64,000 bases of DNA from Polyodon spathula (taxonomy: Eukaryota; Chordata; Actinopteri; Acipenseriformes; Polyodontidae): assembly GCF_017654505.1 (NCBI RefSeq), contig NC_054553.1:1058001-1122000 (forward strand), given 5' to 3'. A program made the position numbers and the translations under genes. Shown here one piece after another: positions 1-10,582 of this stretch. The notes below the pieces were generated by a model. That model was given only the letters and a program-made list of their open reading frames with translations, was not told the DNA's origin and did no database searches. The first letter of the stretch is position 1, and the number at the start of each line of letters is the position of its first letter.

Positions 1-1138
1 CCCATTAACTCTGAACTGTAGCTCTCCGGAAGCCCTCAGGAAACGCCCACCAGCACCAGTATCCTTCTCTACAACAGCAAGACTGTGGCTCTTGACTCTG
101 AATATCTTGAAGGATGCAGGCGTTCTAGGAATCTACAAGACGGGTCCCTGGGTGTCCTGGGATCCGAAGGGTTAATTTCCAGTACTTCAAATGCACCGCA
201 TTTTTTAGATACCTTGTCCGCGTCGGTGGCCGTCAGGGCTGGAGTGAAAGTGCGTGAGAGATGAAGATGGATTGCGCTGGGTTACTTGTTGAACCTCTTT
301 CTGTAACTAATATCTAAATATATTCCCAGGGCGTGGGGTGCCGATGTTTTGAGTCTATATTAAAGCGCATCATGTATTTTGGAGCACTGACGCTGCACAT
401 TTCAGTGCTATAAAATCTCCTTCCTCGTGCCCCCATTATTAACCTCTGATCCTTGGGGTTCTGAACCACTGGCTTATCTTTACTCTAATGCTGAAATAAA
501 TACCAGGCAAGCAAAGTCTGCTGTCGTCTCAAATCTGTAAAGAAAACCCTCGGAATGAATGAGGTATTGCTTGGGAGGAGCAGCTGGGTGTGGCTTTTAA
601 ATAACATCCTGTATTTGATGTTCAGAGATTATGTTATTAAACTTTCTTTTTGGTCGGTACAGTATGGTAGGCAGGGTTGGGGTTTGGTAATACTAGCACA
701 GCTGGAGTGAATGTTGGCACACTGCCGATAGCATAGGGAACATTCCCAAGAAAAATGACTTTAGTATAGGAAACTGACCAAAATTCTTCTATAAAATATT
801 AGAAAGCATGCAACCAGGACCAATTAAGATGCGGAAAGACCTGTTGAAAATGCTTTATTTAATTTCTTATGCTTGTAGCAGCATCAGTACTCAGAAATAA
901 ACATTTAGCCAATTAAGGATTGTAGTTGAGAATAAAAAGAGAAGACATGTAGGTATAAACAGAGTTCTCGTTTCTGTGATATTTAGATAAATGCTGTCTT
1001 TTAAACGTGTGACACAACTGAGCACCAAACACTTTTGACTCTGAAGTGACGTTGACTTTTCGCACAGGTGTTTGAGATTTAGAAAATGAATGGGGGTTCC
1101 TGGCTGAATTGTGACCCCCATCCGGCGTGTGTTTCCAG
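1..1138. other. Intron sequence upstream of the first visible zmym3 exon
   Basis: No coding exon can be supported here. A proper acceptor (pyrimidine-rich stretch then CAG) ends at 1138, so this stretch is probably the intron before the antepenultimate zmym3 exon. Short open segments exist, such as near 40-175, but none resembles a ZMYM family segment. Earlier zmym3 exons, including the MYM zinc fingers, must lie left of the window. Confidence 0.6.
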
Positions 1139-2665
1139 GTACGATCCTCTCTCGGGTGGAGGAGGAGCATCTGTGGGACTGCAAGCAGCTGGGGGTGTAC
1201 TCTCCCTTCGTCCTGCTCAACACCCTGATGTTCTTCAACACCAAGTACTTCGGCATGAGGACGGTGGAGGAGCACCTGCAGCTGTCCTTCACCAACGTGG
1301 TGCGTCAGTCCAGGAAGTGCTCCATGCCCAGGGGCGTGGGCAAGGTAGTCAGCATCCGCTACTGGCCGTCTGTGCGCAGCAAGAAAGGCAGAGGTACTGC
1401 ACTGCATCCCCTGAGAGAGATTGCTTTAGGTTGTGAGTGCCTTTCAGGGAATTGAGACACTATACACACACGTTGCACACATCTTTTAGATTAAACTGCT
1501 GAAGACATTTGGCACATTCCTTAACCTCCTTTTTAATAGAGTTGACACTGGAGGGATGGATCTTGTCGACCGCTTCTCCTGATTTTGTGATTTTAAAAAG
1601 AAAACGGATGCCACATTTTAAACAGCAGCGTGATGCTGTAGGTTAGTTTTTTACTGCATACAGCACAGCCGTTACCTAGACATCCTGAGCTAAACTCGAA
1701 GACACCAGACTAATTCAAGTCAGCATGTTGTTTGCTTTGATCTTACTTGAAGAGTTAGTGATGTCTCTTTAGTTGAGGAGTCTCGATTTTTGCCCTCCCC
1801 CCACTATTGGAGTTCTTTTCTGAGTGTGTCTCCATTCTATTTATAACCCTAGTGTGGAGACCTCTGAAGTGTTGTTCAGAGAGAGAGAGCTGAAAGATGG
1901 TATGTGAAATGTAACTCTTTTGCTCTGTTCACTCTCTATTACTGCTCTAGCTAAGACCAGAAAGCAGATGATCTGATACTTTTTTCCACTACTGTGAAGC
2001 GAGGATAAAAGCTTTATGATAAATAACGTATTTGTTCTTCATCCTACAAGTAATGTGACCTTACACAGATGTTCCTTCGGCATTTTTATTTTATTTTTAT
2101 TTCTCTAACAGACAGATGTGACTTCACATTGCCAGAAAAGTTTCTGAGTAAAGAGCGCACACTTGCAGTATACAGACAGGTTGAGGCAGTGTTCATTAAG
2201 AGCTTGAATGTGAGATATAAGTCAAATGATCTGGCAAAACAGTTGCTGAATGCACACGGTCTGCTGCATACATCGACTTCTGTTTTCAGTCAGAACCAAC
2301 ATTTATTGAGCAAAGGCTAAGCCAGGAATGACAGTTTTGAAACCGTGTTAAACATCGCAGTGCAGAGAAGTCTTTTGGCTTGGTGTCCAGTTTAAAAATA
2401 AGTTGTTATATTTAATTCTCATATAAAGTTTTTATTTCTGTTTTTGTCCCTGCAGAAAGCAGCCTGGGAAAGAGGAAACGGGAGGAAGAAGGAACGATTC
2501 TGGAGCAACTGGAAAACAGGCTGAACCCGCTGAGATGTCCAGTGAAGTTTTTTGAGTTCTACCTGTCGAAATGGTAAGGACAGGACCTGCTGTCCAACAG
2601 GGGGACAGGGGAAAATATGGATGGCATGTGTGCTATACCATGGGAATAGGTCCAGAGTGTCGCTA

Positions 2666-2723
<58 letters not shown>

Positions 2724-3240
2724 TCGTAACTGTCTGACTGCCACTCATCAACCACCTCTCAAGTAAGATTCCCATATCCCTGTGAAAGGGGTTAACGATT
2801 ACACTTTCATTCTGTTTATTTATTTATTTTTATCCAACAGCCTTTCTGAGATGCCTGTTCTGGAAGGGTGCTTTTTAAATGCAAGTTTGATTGACTGATT
2901 GATTTAAGTGGCTTATTTTTCAATGTCTTTTATCCAAGCGTTTTGTTCTAGTCTTGTGTTTTTGTTTTGTTTTTTCTGGCCGAGTCTTTTTTTAAAAGCA
3001 TTCTGGACCAGCTGTAACTCCAGTGGTTGTTGTTCCTTCAGCCCGGAGAACATGAGGAGCAGGAACGACGTGTTCTATCTGCAGCCGGAGCGCTCGTGCA
3101 TCGCGGAGAGCCCTCTGTGGTACTCCGTCATCCCCATGGACAGGAGCATGCTGGAGAGCATGCTGAACAGGATCCTGGCGGTGAAGGAAATCTACGACGA
3201 CCACCACACCGGGGAGGAGCTAGAGGATGACATCGCCTGA
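1139..3240 (+). CDS. zmym3: ZMYM3, C-terminal three exons (partial; 5' end outside window)
   Basis: ZMYM3 is a nuclear MYM-type zinc-finger protein found in LSD1/HDAC-type chromatin complexes and involved in DNA repair. Coding exons are 1139-1393, 2456-2573 and 3042-3240, each with AG/GT borders and matching phases (1, then 2). They encode about 190 residues ending at TGA 3238-3240. The first exon carries the family's C-terminal domain (segments SPFVLLNTLMFFNTKYFG and VSIRYWP). The second gives a basic/acidic linker, then RCPVKFFEFYLSKC. The last contains DVFYLQPERSCIAESPLWYS and PMDRSMLESMLNRILAV, which fits ZMYM3 better than ZMYM2. This domain is known to derive from a Crypton tyrosine recombinase. 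The MYM fingers lie upstream, out of view. In human, GJB1 is the direct neighbour of ZMYM3, matching this window. Confidence 0.93.
2668..2722. repeat. (TG)n microsatellite
   Basis: A pure run of about 27 TG dinucleotides inside the last zmym3 intron, about 95 bp after the donor at 2574. It produces spurious Cys-Val and Thr-His open frames on both strands. Confidence 0.98.
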
Positions 3241-6200
3241 GGGGCTCCTCTTTTAATGTACTTCAGGACCTGTAAATAACCAGGAGACCAGTGTTTGGTG
3301 AAACAGCATTGCTGCACTTCGCTTGTTTGGCAGGTCATAGTTTAATAACTAGCGTTGGGAATTGTACAGTGTGCAATCCGAAGTATTAATAAGGTTTAAG
3401 GGACTCCTTGTACATCTTGTGCCATGTTATCCCAGTATGTTTCACTGACCTCCCACCTAAGCTGTTGGTGAGCTTACGTCTGTTGTCTTTCTCTGTCCTG
3501 TCTCGCTCAACCAGTCTCCTAACAAATTACTCCTTTTATTTTGAACACTAGCTGTGTAGTAATTTGGAATTAACGGACTGGATTTTTACAGGACCTAAAG
3601 GAATGTCCCTGTTAAAATAAATGCAATCCAAACTTGTATACTTTGTAGAGCAGAGTTTATAAAGCACTTCCATGAGATCTTCATAGAGCCACTGAAGGCT
3701 TATGTGAAAAGCACTGTGACAAATTGAATTGGTGAGTAAAAGGGAGGAGTGGCCAGCCCCTTGAGCTTCCCTTATTGGCTGCCAGGTAACTCATCACTGT
3801 TGAGGTCGACAATGAGGTGGGTGGAGCTTGTGTTCGACCACCAAAGCCTTCCACAGCAGTCTCGCCTCTAACTACTGAGCTATACCTTTCACTTCATATG
3901 TTTACTGTCAGACACAATTCTTCTGAAATGCTTGAAGTGATCATAAAGTGGTTTATAAGCTGTTTAAAATTTGAGAAAGCTACAGTGTCGCATTGCAAAT
4001 GTTCGCAGTGGCCAAGTGAGTTCTGTTCTTTATTCTTCTGTTGGTCTTTGTAAAGCTCCAAAGTTTATTAACTTTTTTTTTTTTTTTGGGGGGGTGGGGT
4101 TGGTTCTGGGGTTTTTTTTTGTTTTTTTTTTTTTGGTTCTGTTTTGGCATTGTTTAACTTGGGAAATGTACATTTCATGAAATATTACATTTGTATACTA
4201 AACAAGGAAAAATGACCTAAACATGTCAAGTTTCTGCTCCATAAGTTTGGTAGTGGAGCACAATTGAATTATTCTATTTATTCTTTTACAGATTAATTTC
4301 TTAATTGTCCTATAGTGTTTCCATAGTAATATAAATATATATACTGTACATATATTTTTTGTTATTTTTAAATCAGTAGTTCGAGAATTTGGTAAATTAT
4401 AGAAATTTGACATTCATAATGTTGAACTAGTTAAAAAAAACACAAAAAACAGGCTTGTACTTTTACCTTGTGGATTTATTTTAGTTTTCATTTAAAATTT
4501 GAATACATTTTTCCCCCATCAATTGGTGAACAGGAATCGGTTATCCACAGATAACAATGCATTGAGATCATATGAAGTAAACTGCTTCCTGCTTCATCAC
4601 CATACAACCTGTCTTCCTCTTCCTCTTGCTCTTACTGTGATGCACATTGAAGCTGAACACTAAGTGCCACACCTCAATGTCTTTAAATCTGGAGCAGCAC
4701 AGACACAAGAGCTGAAACACCTGCGCTACGTAGCAAAGACTTCTCTTTCCTCCTTTATTATACAATAATTCGTAATGTAAATGGTGTCCCTCACAAGCGT
4801 GCTTTCGTATGTAATATCTGAAACTCTAATCAAAGTCTAAAACAGCGACTCTGTTTGAAGGAGGCAGTGAGGGCAGGAACGCTTGGAGCGGATTACTCTC
4901 CTGGCTGCCCATTGTGGCCATACACCCCAGCCACCCCCAGAGTCACCTCTTCACCCTGTATGTGTTATACAGTAGGGGTTCGGGCAACTAGCACAGTATT
5001 TAGAAAAGCAGAATGTTTTGTGACTGGTACGTGGTTTATAATTCTCAGACAGCACAGTTCAGCGTTTATCCCCCAGTGGTTTACCGGAGTATGCCTTAAT
5101 TTCTGTGTACATCTGGATCCTGCTTCCTTCAGAGTGAGAAAAGCTGCTGGAGAGCAGCACGTCCCGTGATGTTAAAGTGTGGGGGTGATGGTGCGGGGTA
5201 CGCTCATGCAGCCGAATTTATAGTTACTGTGCTAAAGACCACACAGGCTTGTAAACATGGTGTTAGCGTTCTATTCTTGCGACTTGCATACATATTCATT
5301 TGCTGTAGCTGATTTTACTTTATTTGAGGGTGCTTTGTTAAAGGGCGAAGGTGCTCTGTTGGAGATGAGGGGCGCCTTCAAATGACAAAGGGTGGGGTCC
5401 ATCTTTTATTGTGGATTTAAAACTATTGAAATCGCAGTGCAACAATTCCTGGCTTTTTTTTTTTTTTTTTATTAAATTTTTTTATTTTAATTTGGTCAAG
5501 TCAACAAAATATGATCCACAAAATGTGTAACGTTCCTATATCCATGTTGGTAATACTAATTACAGTAGATTAGTTAGTTTTAGGGGGATGAAAACCTGTG
5601 CTGGTGGCACTTGGCCAAGAGTAAAGGAGCAATAGGTCTGGCAGGATAATATCTTTACAGGGAGGCAGGTACTGCTTACTATCTTACTACAATTAACTGT
5701 AGCGAATGCATTTCTGTTACGGCATTCAAAAAATCGCTCTGATATCAGTTATACACAAAACAAGAATACGGTTTTACACAATTTCCAATGTTTACAAATG
5801 TTGGCGTACAGTTAGGTAGTCAACGCAAGTAACCATAAATTAACCTTTTTTTAATATTGTTCTTAAAAAGTTTGACATTCACGTTGGCAGACAAACAGGG
5901 CCAGGGGAAGCACTGCAGTAGTGAGAGTGCTTGGTGAATTGAGACAGAACATGGTTTAGGAACTGGAGAATGGAAAGTAACGCCCTAACAATGTAGGTTT
6001 TGTTGTGGATTTCAGTCACAAGGCAGTGAGCGTTCTGTAAGAAGCTGGAGTCTTTGCGGTGCTAGCACTGTATTTAAACCAGAGTTCAGAATGTGGTTAG
6101 TCTTCTATTCTGCCAATGCATCTGTTCAGCTGCTGTGATGATATAGTGGAGACATGTGCATCCTGTGACTATTAAATAAGGTGTTTCATCAGAAACACGC

Positions 6201-6815
6201 GTGTACATACTGTACTGCCCTATAATGTGTAGATAACATGTTGCAGTCTAGCAGGCAATATGCTTTGCAATGAACATATGTAATCTAAGTGAAGGGAGAG
6301 CAACTGATCTTGTTATACTTTTACTATTAATTTAAAGTTGAAGTAACTTGGTACCTGCTTTGAACTGGTATGATTTTTTTTTTTCCTCGTTGAGTTTATT
6401 TTCTTTTTATGTTGCACAGCTACAGATTCAATCACCGTTTTTGCATTGAAAGCCTATTATTATTGTTTATTATAATATATATTTTTTTGTTACAAATTCA
6501 AAGCAGTCGGTCTATGGATCGCTTTTCTTTGAAACTGTAGATTTTGTTTGTGACTATGAATTTGGTGATTGTTTTCATCGGAACAAGAAGATTGAATCTG
6601 TAAAAACAAACATTTTATTTGCATTTCTTAGGCATAGTTCTGTGCTTAAAACTGTACATAATAGCATTGTCAACTGTCTTGGCTCTTGACATGTTTAGTA
6701 ACTGTTTCGTGCACATTTCTACCTGCCATCTCCTGTAGTGAAAAGAATTGTTACAGCTACTAGCCACGTGTCTATAGAACCTAACAATGAATAATAAAGT
6801 TCTGTTGCTTTATAA
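3241..6815 (+). other. zmym3: zmym3 3' UTR (inferred), with two candidate poly(A) signals
   Basis: No coding potential is seen after the stop at 3240. A proximal AATAAA lies at 3616-3621. A second AATAAA at 6793-6798 is followed within 40 bp by a T/TG-rich stretch, the arrangement expected of a strong cleavage site. The most economical reading is a short and a 3.5-kb 3' UTR isoform. The stretch also contains a T- and G-rich tract at 4070-4134 and a poly-T run near 5454. Extent is inferred, with no transcript evidence. Confidence 0.5.
6793..6798 (+). terminator. zmym3: Distal zmym3 polyadenylation signal
   Basis: Canonical AATAAA with a downstream GU-rich element (TGTTGTGTGTTGT, starting about 20 bp later). 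It is the best-formed poly(A) signal on the + strand before the connexin gene on the other strand. Confidence 0.5.
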
Positions 6816-6892
6816 GTGTTGTGTGTTGTATAAACGAGAAGGAACTACCACATAGTGTGTGTGTCTAGTAGGAACTACCACTAGTGTGTGTC

Positions 6893-6914
6893 ATACTATA
6901 TATATATCCTATAT

Positions 6915-6959
<45 letters not shown>

Positions 6960-6960
6960 A
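6893..6960. repeat. (TA)n microsatellite
   Basis: An imperfect then pure TA run. It follows a near-duplicate pair of about 30 bp (GGAACTACCAC followed by TAGTGTGTGT) at 6840-6890. It lies just past the inferred zmym3 cleavage site. Confidence 0.9.
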
Positions 6961-8608
6961 CTATATTAATGCTCTCATTTTATACAACTGTCCATTAACT
7001 TGCCATGATCTACAATAACAGTTGTTTCAGAGTACAGACACCTGTGCACTGAAACAGCACTCCCCTCAAGGGGGTAGCAAGTAGGAGCAGTTTAAATCTT
7101 GTTGGGTATCTAAGTCATTCTGTTTGTATCCAGACTCACAGGGAGTTGTCCTTCCGGGATGGAAATCAGGACCAGGAATACAGCTATAAAGAGTTAACAA
7201 GCTGGTGGCACACTGCTCTGACACGGAAGCAGGCATTGATGGGATGCAGCTGGTACTGACCACACAGCTGCACCAGTCTCCCAGCAAGTGTCGATACCGA
7301 GCCAGAGCACAGTCTGACCATGTGTTTGCTAGGGTGTTGTGTTTGCATTTAGGGAAATGTGGCTCTTTTTTCCTAAGTCTAGCCTAAAATAAACACCCTT
7401 GCCACTTCTGGGGTGACAGAAAGGTGCAGTTACAACAGAGATTTGAAAGAGCTGAAGAGCTTGCCTCGCATCTATGAAATAATTGCAAGACAAGCGCTAG
7501 GCACTAAAGTTTATGCAAACAATTAAACTCTTGCTGAGTGTTGTATGAGGAGTTGTTTAGGTCTTTGTGTGTTTTAAAGTTCTGTGACAGTGAAGGGTAC
7601 ACTGACTCTATTGCTTAGGGGCTGCTGGAAATGGAATGCTTTATTCCTGAAATGCACTCATTTGTTGAAAGTACGTTTATAAACACAGTGACCTGTTTAA
7701 AACCACTAGTTTGCAGTTTATTTTAGTTTTGAATGTGCTATGGTGGGCACCATGCTTAAGTGACACTGGGCCATATTCACAGCGCATTTACCACCATGCA
7801 AAGTTTACACAATTATTTAAGTCAAAATCCAACTGCAAGGCGAATAGTCCTGATTTAGCTTACTGTGTTATTTAGTTCTATATTAGCTTTTTATCATGAA
7901 GGTGTCAATGTATTGTGATGGTAAATGCTGTGTGAATATTACCCTCTGTGTTTTGTGAATTCATGTTTTATTTTAGGTTTAATATAATAAGAAATTCAGC
8001 CTGGACCAGCAAAACAAGACAAATTTACAACCTTTTTCTGCCATCATGCAGAGTATATGATATCCGTTTGCCTCCAGATTAATACAGAAAATCTACACAT
8101 TTTTAAAGTGTTTTTTAACTGCACAAATCAAAATATCCCTACACTTCTGCATTTTCTTCGTTTTAATATTTTGTGAAAATGTGATTTAAGAAAAAGTAGT
8201 TACGCAAATTTTTATATCCAAGTAAAAGCCTAAATCGTTTACACATGTTCCAAAAAAAACCCCAATCACACCACGAACAAGCATCTGGTTGTTTTCCCGA
8301 GAGCCTGGCTCACCCACAGCCTGGGGTACGGCTGGAGGATGCCTTTGATGGGACCAGCCACAAAAATCTCTGGGTAGAAGAAAGTGATAGACTGACGTCT
8401 GTTGCATGCCTACGCACAGTTTCAAACCATTTTATTTGTAACGGGAGACGCATTTACTGCATGTACCATGACAGCAGGAAAAAAAAATCATGCACAGCGA
8501 GACTTATTACGAACAGATCCTCTGCAGGCAGAGAAATCCAAAAAAAAAAAAATACAAAACAGCACCTGTTTAGATTTTTTGTTTCTTTCTTAAAAAATCC
8601 AGATACGG
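6961..8608. other. Intergenic DNA and probable 3' UTR of the alpha-connexin
   Basis: No gene is recognised. Because the connexin at 8609-9688 is on the minus strand, its 3' UTR occupies the right part of this interval. TTTATT at 8432-8437 (AATAAA on the minus strand) is a candidate proximal poly(A) signal about 170 nt after the stop. The open frames at 7066-7287 and 8186-8619 show no family motifs. Confidence 0.45.
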
Positions 8609-9688
8609 TTAGATTTTGAGATCGTCCAACCGGGTCTTGCTGTTGCTGTGTTTGCTGGATCGACTGGGCAGGCGCTGTTTCTCCACTGGCGGCTGAGTCC
8701 CTTTCTTCACTTTCAGGTCTCTTTCCTCTGGCTTGCCGTTCCTCTCCACGGCCAGGTTGTCTCTGTTTTGCTTGTAGGCAGCCTTGCTGTTGTACGGGCG
8801 ATAGGCGGAGTCCATTTCGGTCAAGGGAGACGGGCTGTATCTGGAGCCGGGCTGGTAGGGTCCGGGAGGTGGCTGATGGCAGGGGAAGTAGGGGTAATTT
8901 GACCCAAAAGGCACCGCTGCTTCGCTTGGTGCTTTAGACCCTGCTTCACATGCCAGCTCAGTCCTGTTTTTCAACCCTTGCCTGCATTTTGTCAAACCCA
9001 AGTGGTAGATTTCCACCAGGTTGAGGAGCAACGAGAGGCAGGCCACAGCGAGCATGAACACAATAAAGATAGTCTTTTCGGTGGGCCGCGAGATGTAGCA
9101 GTTCACAGTGTTGGGGCATGGCCAGCGGTCGCAAGCGTAGAGGGGCTCGAGCTGGAACCCATACAACAAGTACTGAGCCACTATAAACCCCACCTCAAAA
9201 AGGGTTTTGAAAATGATATTAAAAACATAGGTCCGTAGGATGACGCCTTGCATCCGGATTCTGCCCTGCTCGTCCCTCATGGGCGGTTTCTTGTCTTTGG
9301 GCTCTGCCAGCAGGGGCTGCTTGTCCCCGTGGTTGGCGGCATGGCTGGCCCTCTCCTTCTCCTTCTGTTTCTGCTTCTCCTCCATGCGCACCAGGTGCAG
9401 GATGTGCCCCAGGTAGATGAGGGTAGGGGTGGACACGAAGATGATCTGCAGCACCCAGAAGCGGATGTGTGAGATGGGGAAGGTCTTGTCATAGCAGACG
9501 TTCTGGCAGCCGGGCTGCTTGGTGTCACAGGTGAAGCCCGACTGCTCGTCCCCCCACACCTTCTCGGCAGCGGTGCCCAGAACCAGGATACGAAAGATGA
9601 AGAGCACCGTCAGCCACACCTTCCCCACCACCGTAGAGTGCTCCTGCGCGCTCTCCAGCAACTTTCCCAGCAAGCTCCAGTCTCCCAT
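8609..9688 (-). CDS. gja3-like: Alpha-type gap-junction protein, GJA3/Cx46-like connexin
   Basis: A 359-residue connexin in a single coding exon. Six connexins form a hemichannel, and two hemichannels dock to link cells. Visible features: N-terminus [11 protein letters not shown]; four membrane segments (about 21-40, 76-96, 150-172, 205-228); first-loop cysteines C54, C61, C65 and second-loop C186, C191, C197 in the standard spacing; RPTEKTIF before TM4; a Pro/Tyr-rich tail; and a DDLKI end, resembling the PDZ-binding tails of alpha connexins. By recalled comparison the [29 protein letters not shown] and [12 protein letters not shown] regions are closest to Cx46 (GJA3), with Cx40 (GJA5) next. 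The start codon is preceded 24 bp upstream by a pyrimidine-rich AG acceptor (exon begins at 9712), so the 5' UTR is split, as is usual in connexins. It lies between zmym3 and gjb1, where human Xq13 has no alpha connexin. No frameshift or missing cysteine is seen. Confidence 0.93.
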   Translation of the reverse strand: MGDWSLLGKLLESAQEHSTVVGKVWLTVLFIFRILVLGTAAEKVWGDEQSGFTCDTKQPGCQNVCYDKTFPISHIRFWVLQIIFVSTPTLIYLGHILHLVRMEEKQKQKEKERASHAANHGDKQPLLAEPKDKKPPMRDEQGRIRMQGVILRTYVFNIIFKTLFEVGFIVAQYLLYGFQLEPLYACDRWPCPNTVNCYISRPTEKTIFIVFMLAVACLSLLLNLVEIYHLGLTKCRQGLKNRTELACEAGSKAPSEAAVPFGSNYPYFPCHQPPPGPYQPGSRYSPSPLTEMDSAYRPYNSKAAYKQNRDNLAVERNGKPEERDLKVKKGTQPPVEKQRLPSRSSKHSNSKTRLDDLKI

Positions 9689-9712
9689 AGTGGCAACTGC
9701 ACGAGGTTAGTC
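9689..9712 (-). other. gja3-like: 5' UTR part of the connexin coding exon, with splice acceptor
   Basis: On the minus strand a run of alternating CT ends in GTAG, with the exon beginning at 9712, only 24 nt before the ATG. One or more upstream non-coding exons are expected at higher coordinates but could not be placed. Confidence 0.6.
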
Positions 9713-10118
9713 CTACAGAGAGAGAGAGAGGAGTCACTAAGAAAATGAGTTTGTGACAATTTATTGATATTAAATGTTGAAATTCTTTGATAAGTTTGTA
9801 TGTATAGTTAGGGTCCGTCTGACCCTCCACAGTGACATGCATATCACCCCCCAGGCTGCCATATGCACACGCACTGTGGCTCTCATTGTGTGGAGCGCCA
9901 GGTTGTCTCTGGGGCTTTGATATAAATGTGCAAGCTTTTTGTTCAAGAGCTCTATAAATTGTATGAATTGTCTAAGTGTTGCAAGAGCACTCTGACAGAA
10001 CAGCAGTGCGTGTGGAGCTTTGTAAATGATCACTGTCACGACGAGGAATGAAAACCAAAACAGCTACGAGTACAGTTATCTACAGCAAGAGGATAGATAT
10101 ATATATATTATATAAAAT

Positions 10119-10220
10119 GATAGGTGGAGTCCATTTCAGTCAAGGGAGACAGGCTGTATCAGGAGCCTGGCTGGTAAGGTCCGGGAGGTGGCTGATGGCA
10201 GGGGAAGTAGCTGTAATTTA
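10119..10220 (-). pseudogene. Decayed 102-bp copy of the GJA3-like connexin tail
   Basis: This matches 8800-8901 (coding for the tail segment around [19 protein letters not shown]) over the same 102-bp length and in the same orientation, with about nine substitutions and no indels by hand alignment. In the copy the Arg codon after QPGS is a TGA stop, so it cannot encode protein. Homology stops abruptly on both sides. Its 5' side (higher coordinates) abuts a Penelope-like retroelement remnant. Confidence 0.88.
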
Positions 10221-10582
10221 ACCTTTATAGTATTTTTAGAACCTATTCTGTCAATTATTCTTTTATGTTTACTGTATACTAAAATATCACCTAAGTTAGC
10301 TTCCCTTTTTAATTCTACAACTGGGGCCTAAAGAAATACTTTTTTCAATTTTTCTGAATTATATAGAATCCTCACGCGTTTCCAAACTATCTTAGAAATA
10401 TTGGGCAAAAGTTTAGAGTAAGTAAAAATTACTATTGGGACTGTTTTGACCTTTTCATATCTATTTTTATAATCTAGTAGATCGTCTCTCTTTAGTTTAT
10501 CCACTTTTCTTAACTCTGTCTCTGTAATTCTTTCTTTGTAAGCCATGGAAGCCAATCTCAGTAGAGGTGTGACCTCTGACAC
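10221..10582 (-). mobile_element. Penelope-like retroelement remnant (coding fragment)
   Basis: The minus strand encodes a segment with TVPIVIFTYSKLLPNISKIV and, after an in-frame TAG near 10330, APVVELKREANLGDILVYSK. The order (a Pro-hydrophobic-x-x-TY block, a region ending in a Lys-Val-Phe, then a basic NLxDxLV block) is what I recall from Penelope-like or related reverse-transcriptase polyproteins of fishes. At least one stop interrupts the frame and there is no complete domain, so this is a dead fragment. Family assignment is by recalled pattern only. Confidence 0.45.

Noticed and set aside
2069..2320. Open 83-codon frame with a good acceptor in a zmym3 intron
   Set aside because: It joins in phase to the previous exon, but has no ZMYM similarity, ends in a stop, and the true next exon at 2456 also joins in phase and matches the family.
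8245..8619. Plus-strand frame overlapping the connexin 3' end
   Set aside because: Mostly antisense of 3' UTR and poly-A stretches; no motif.
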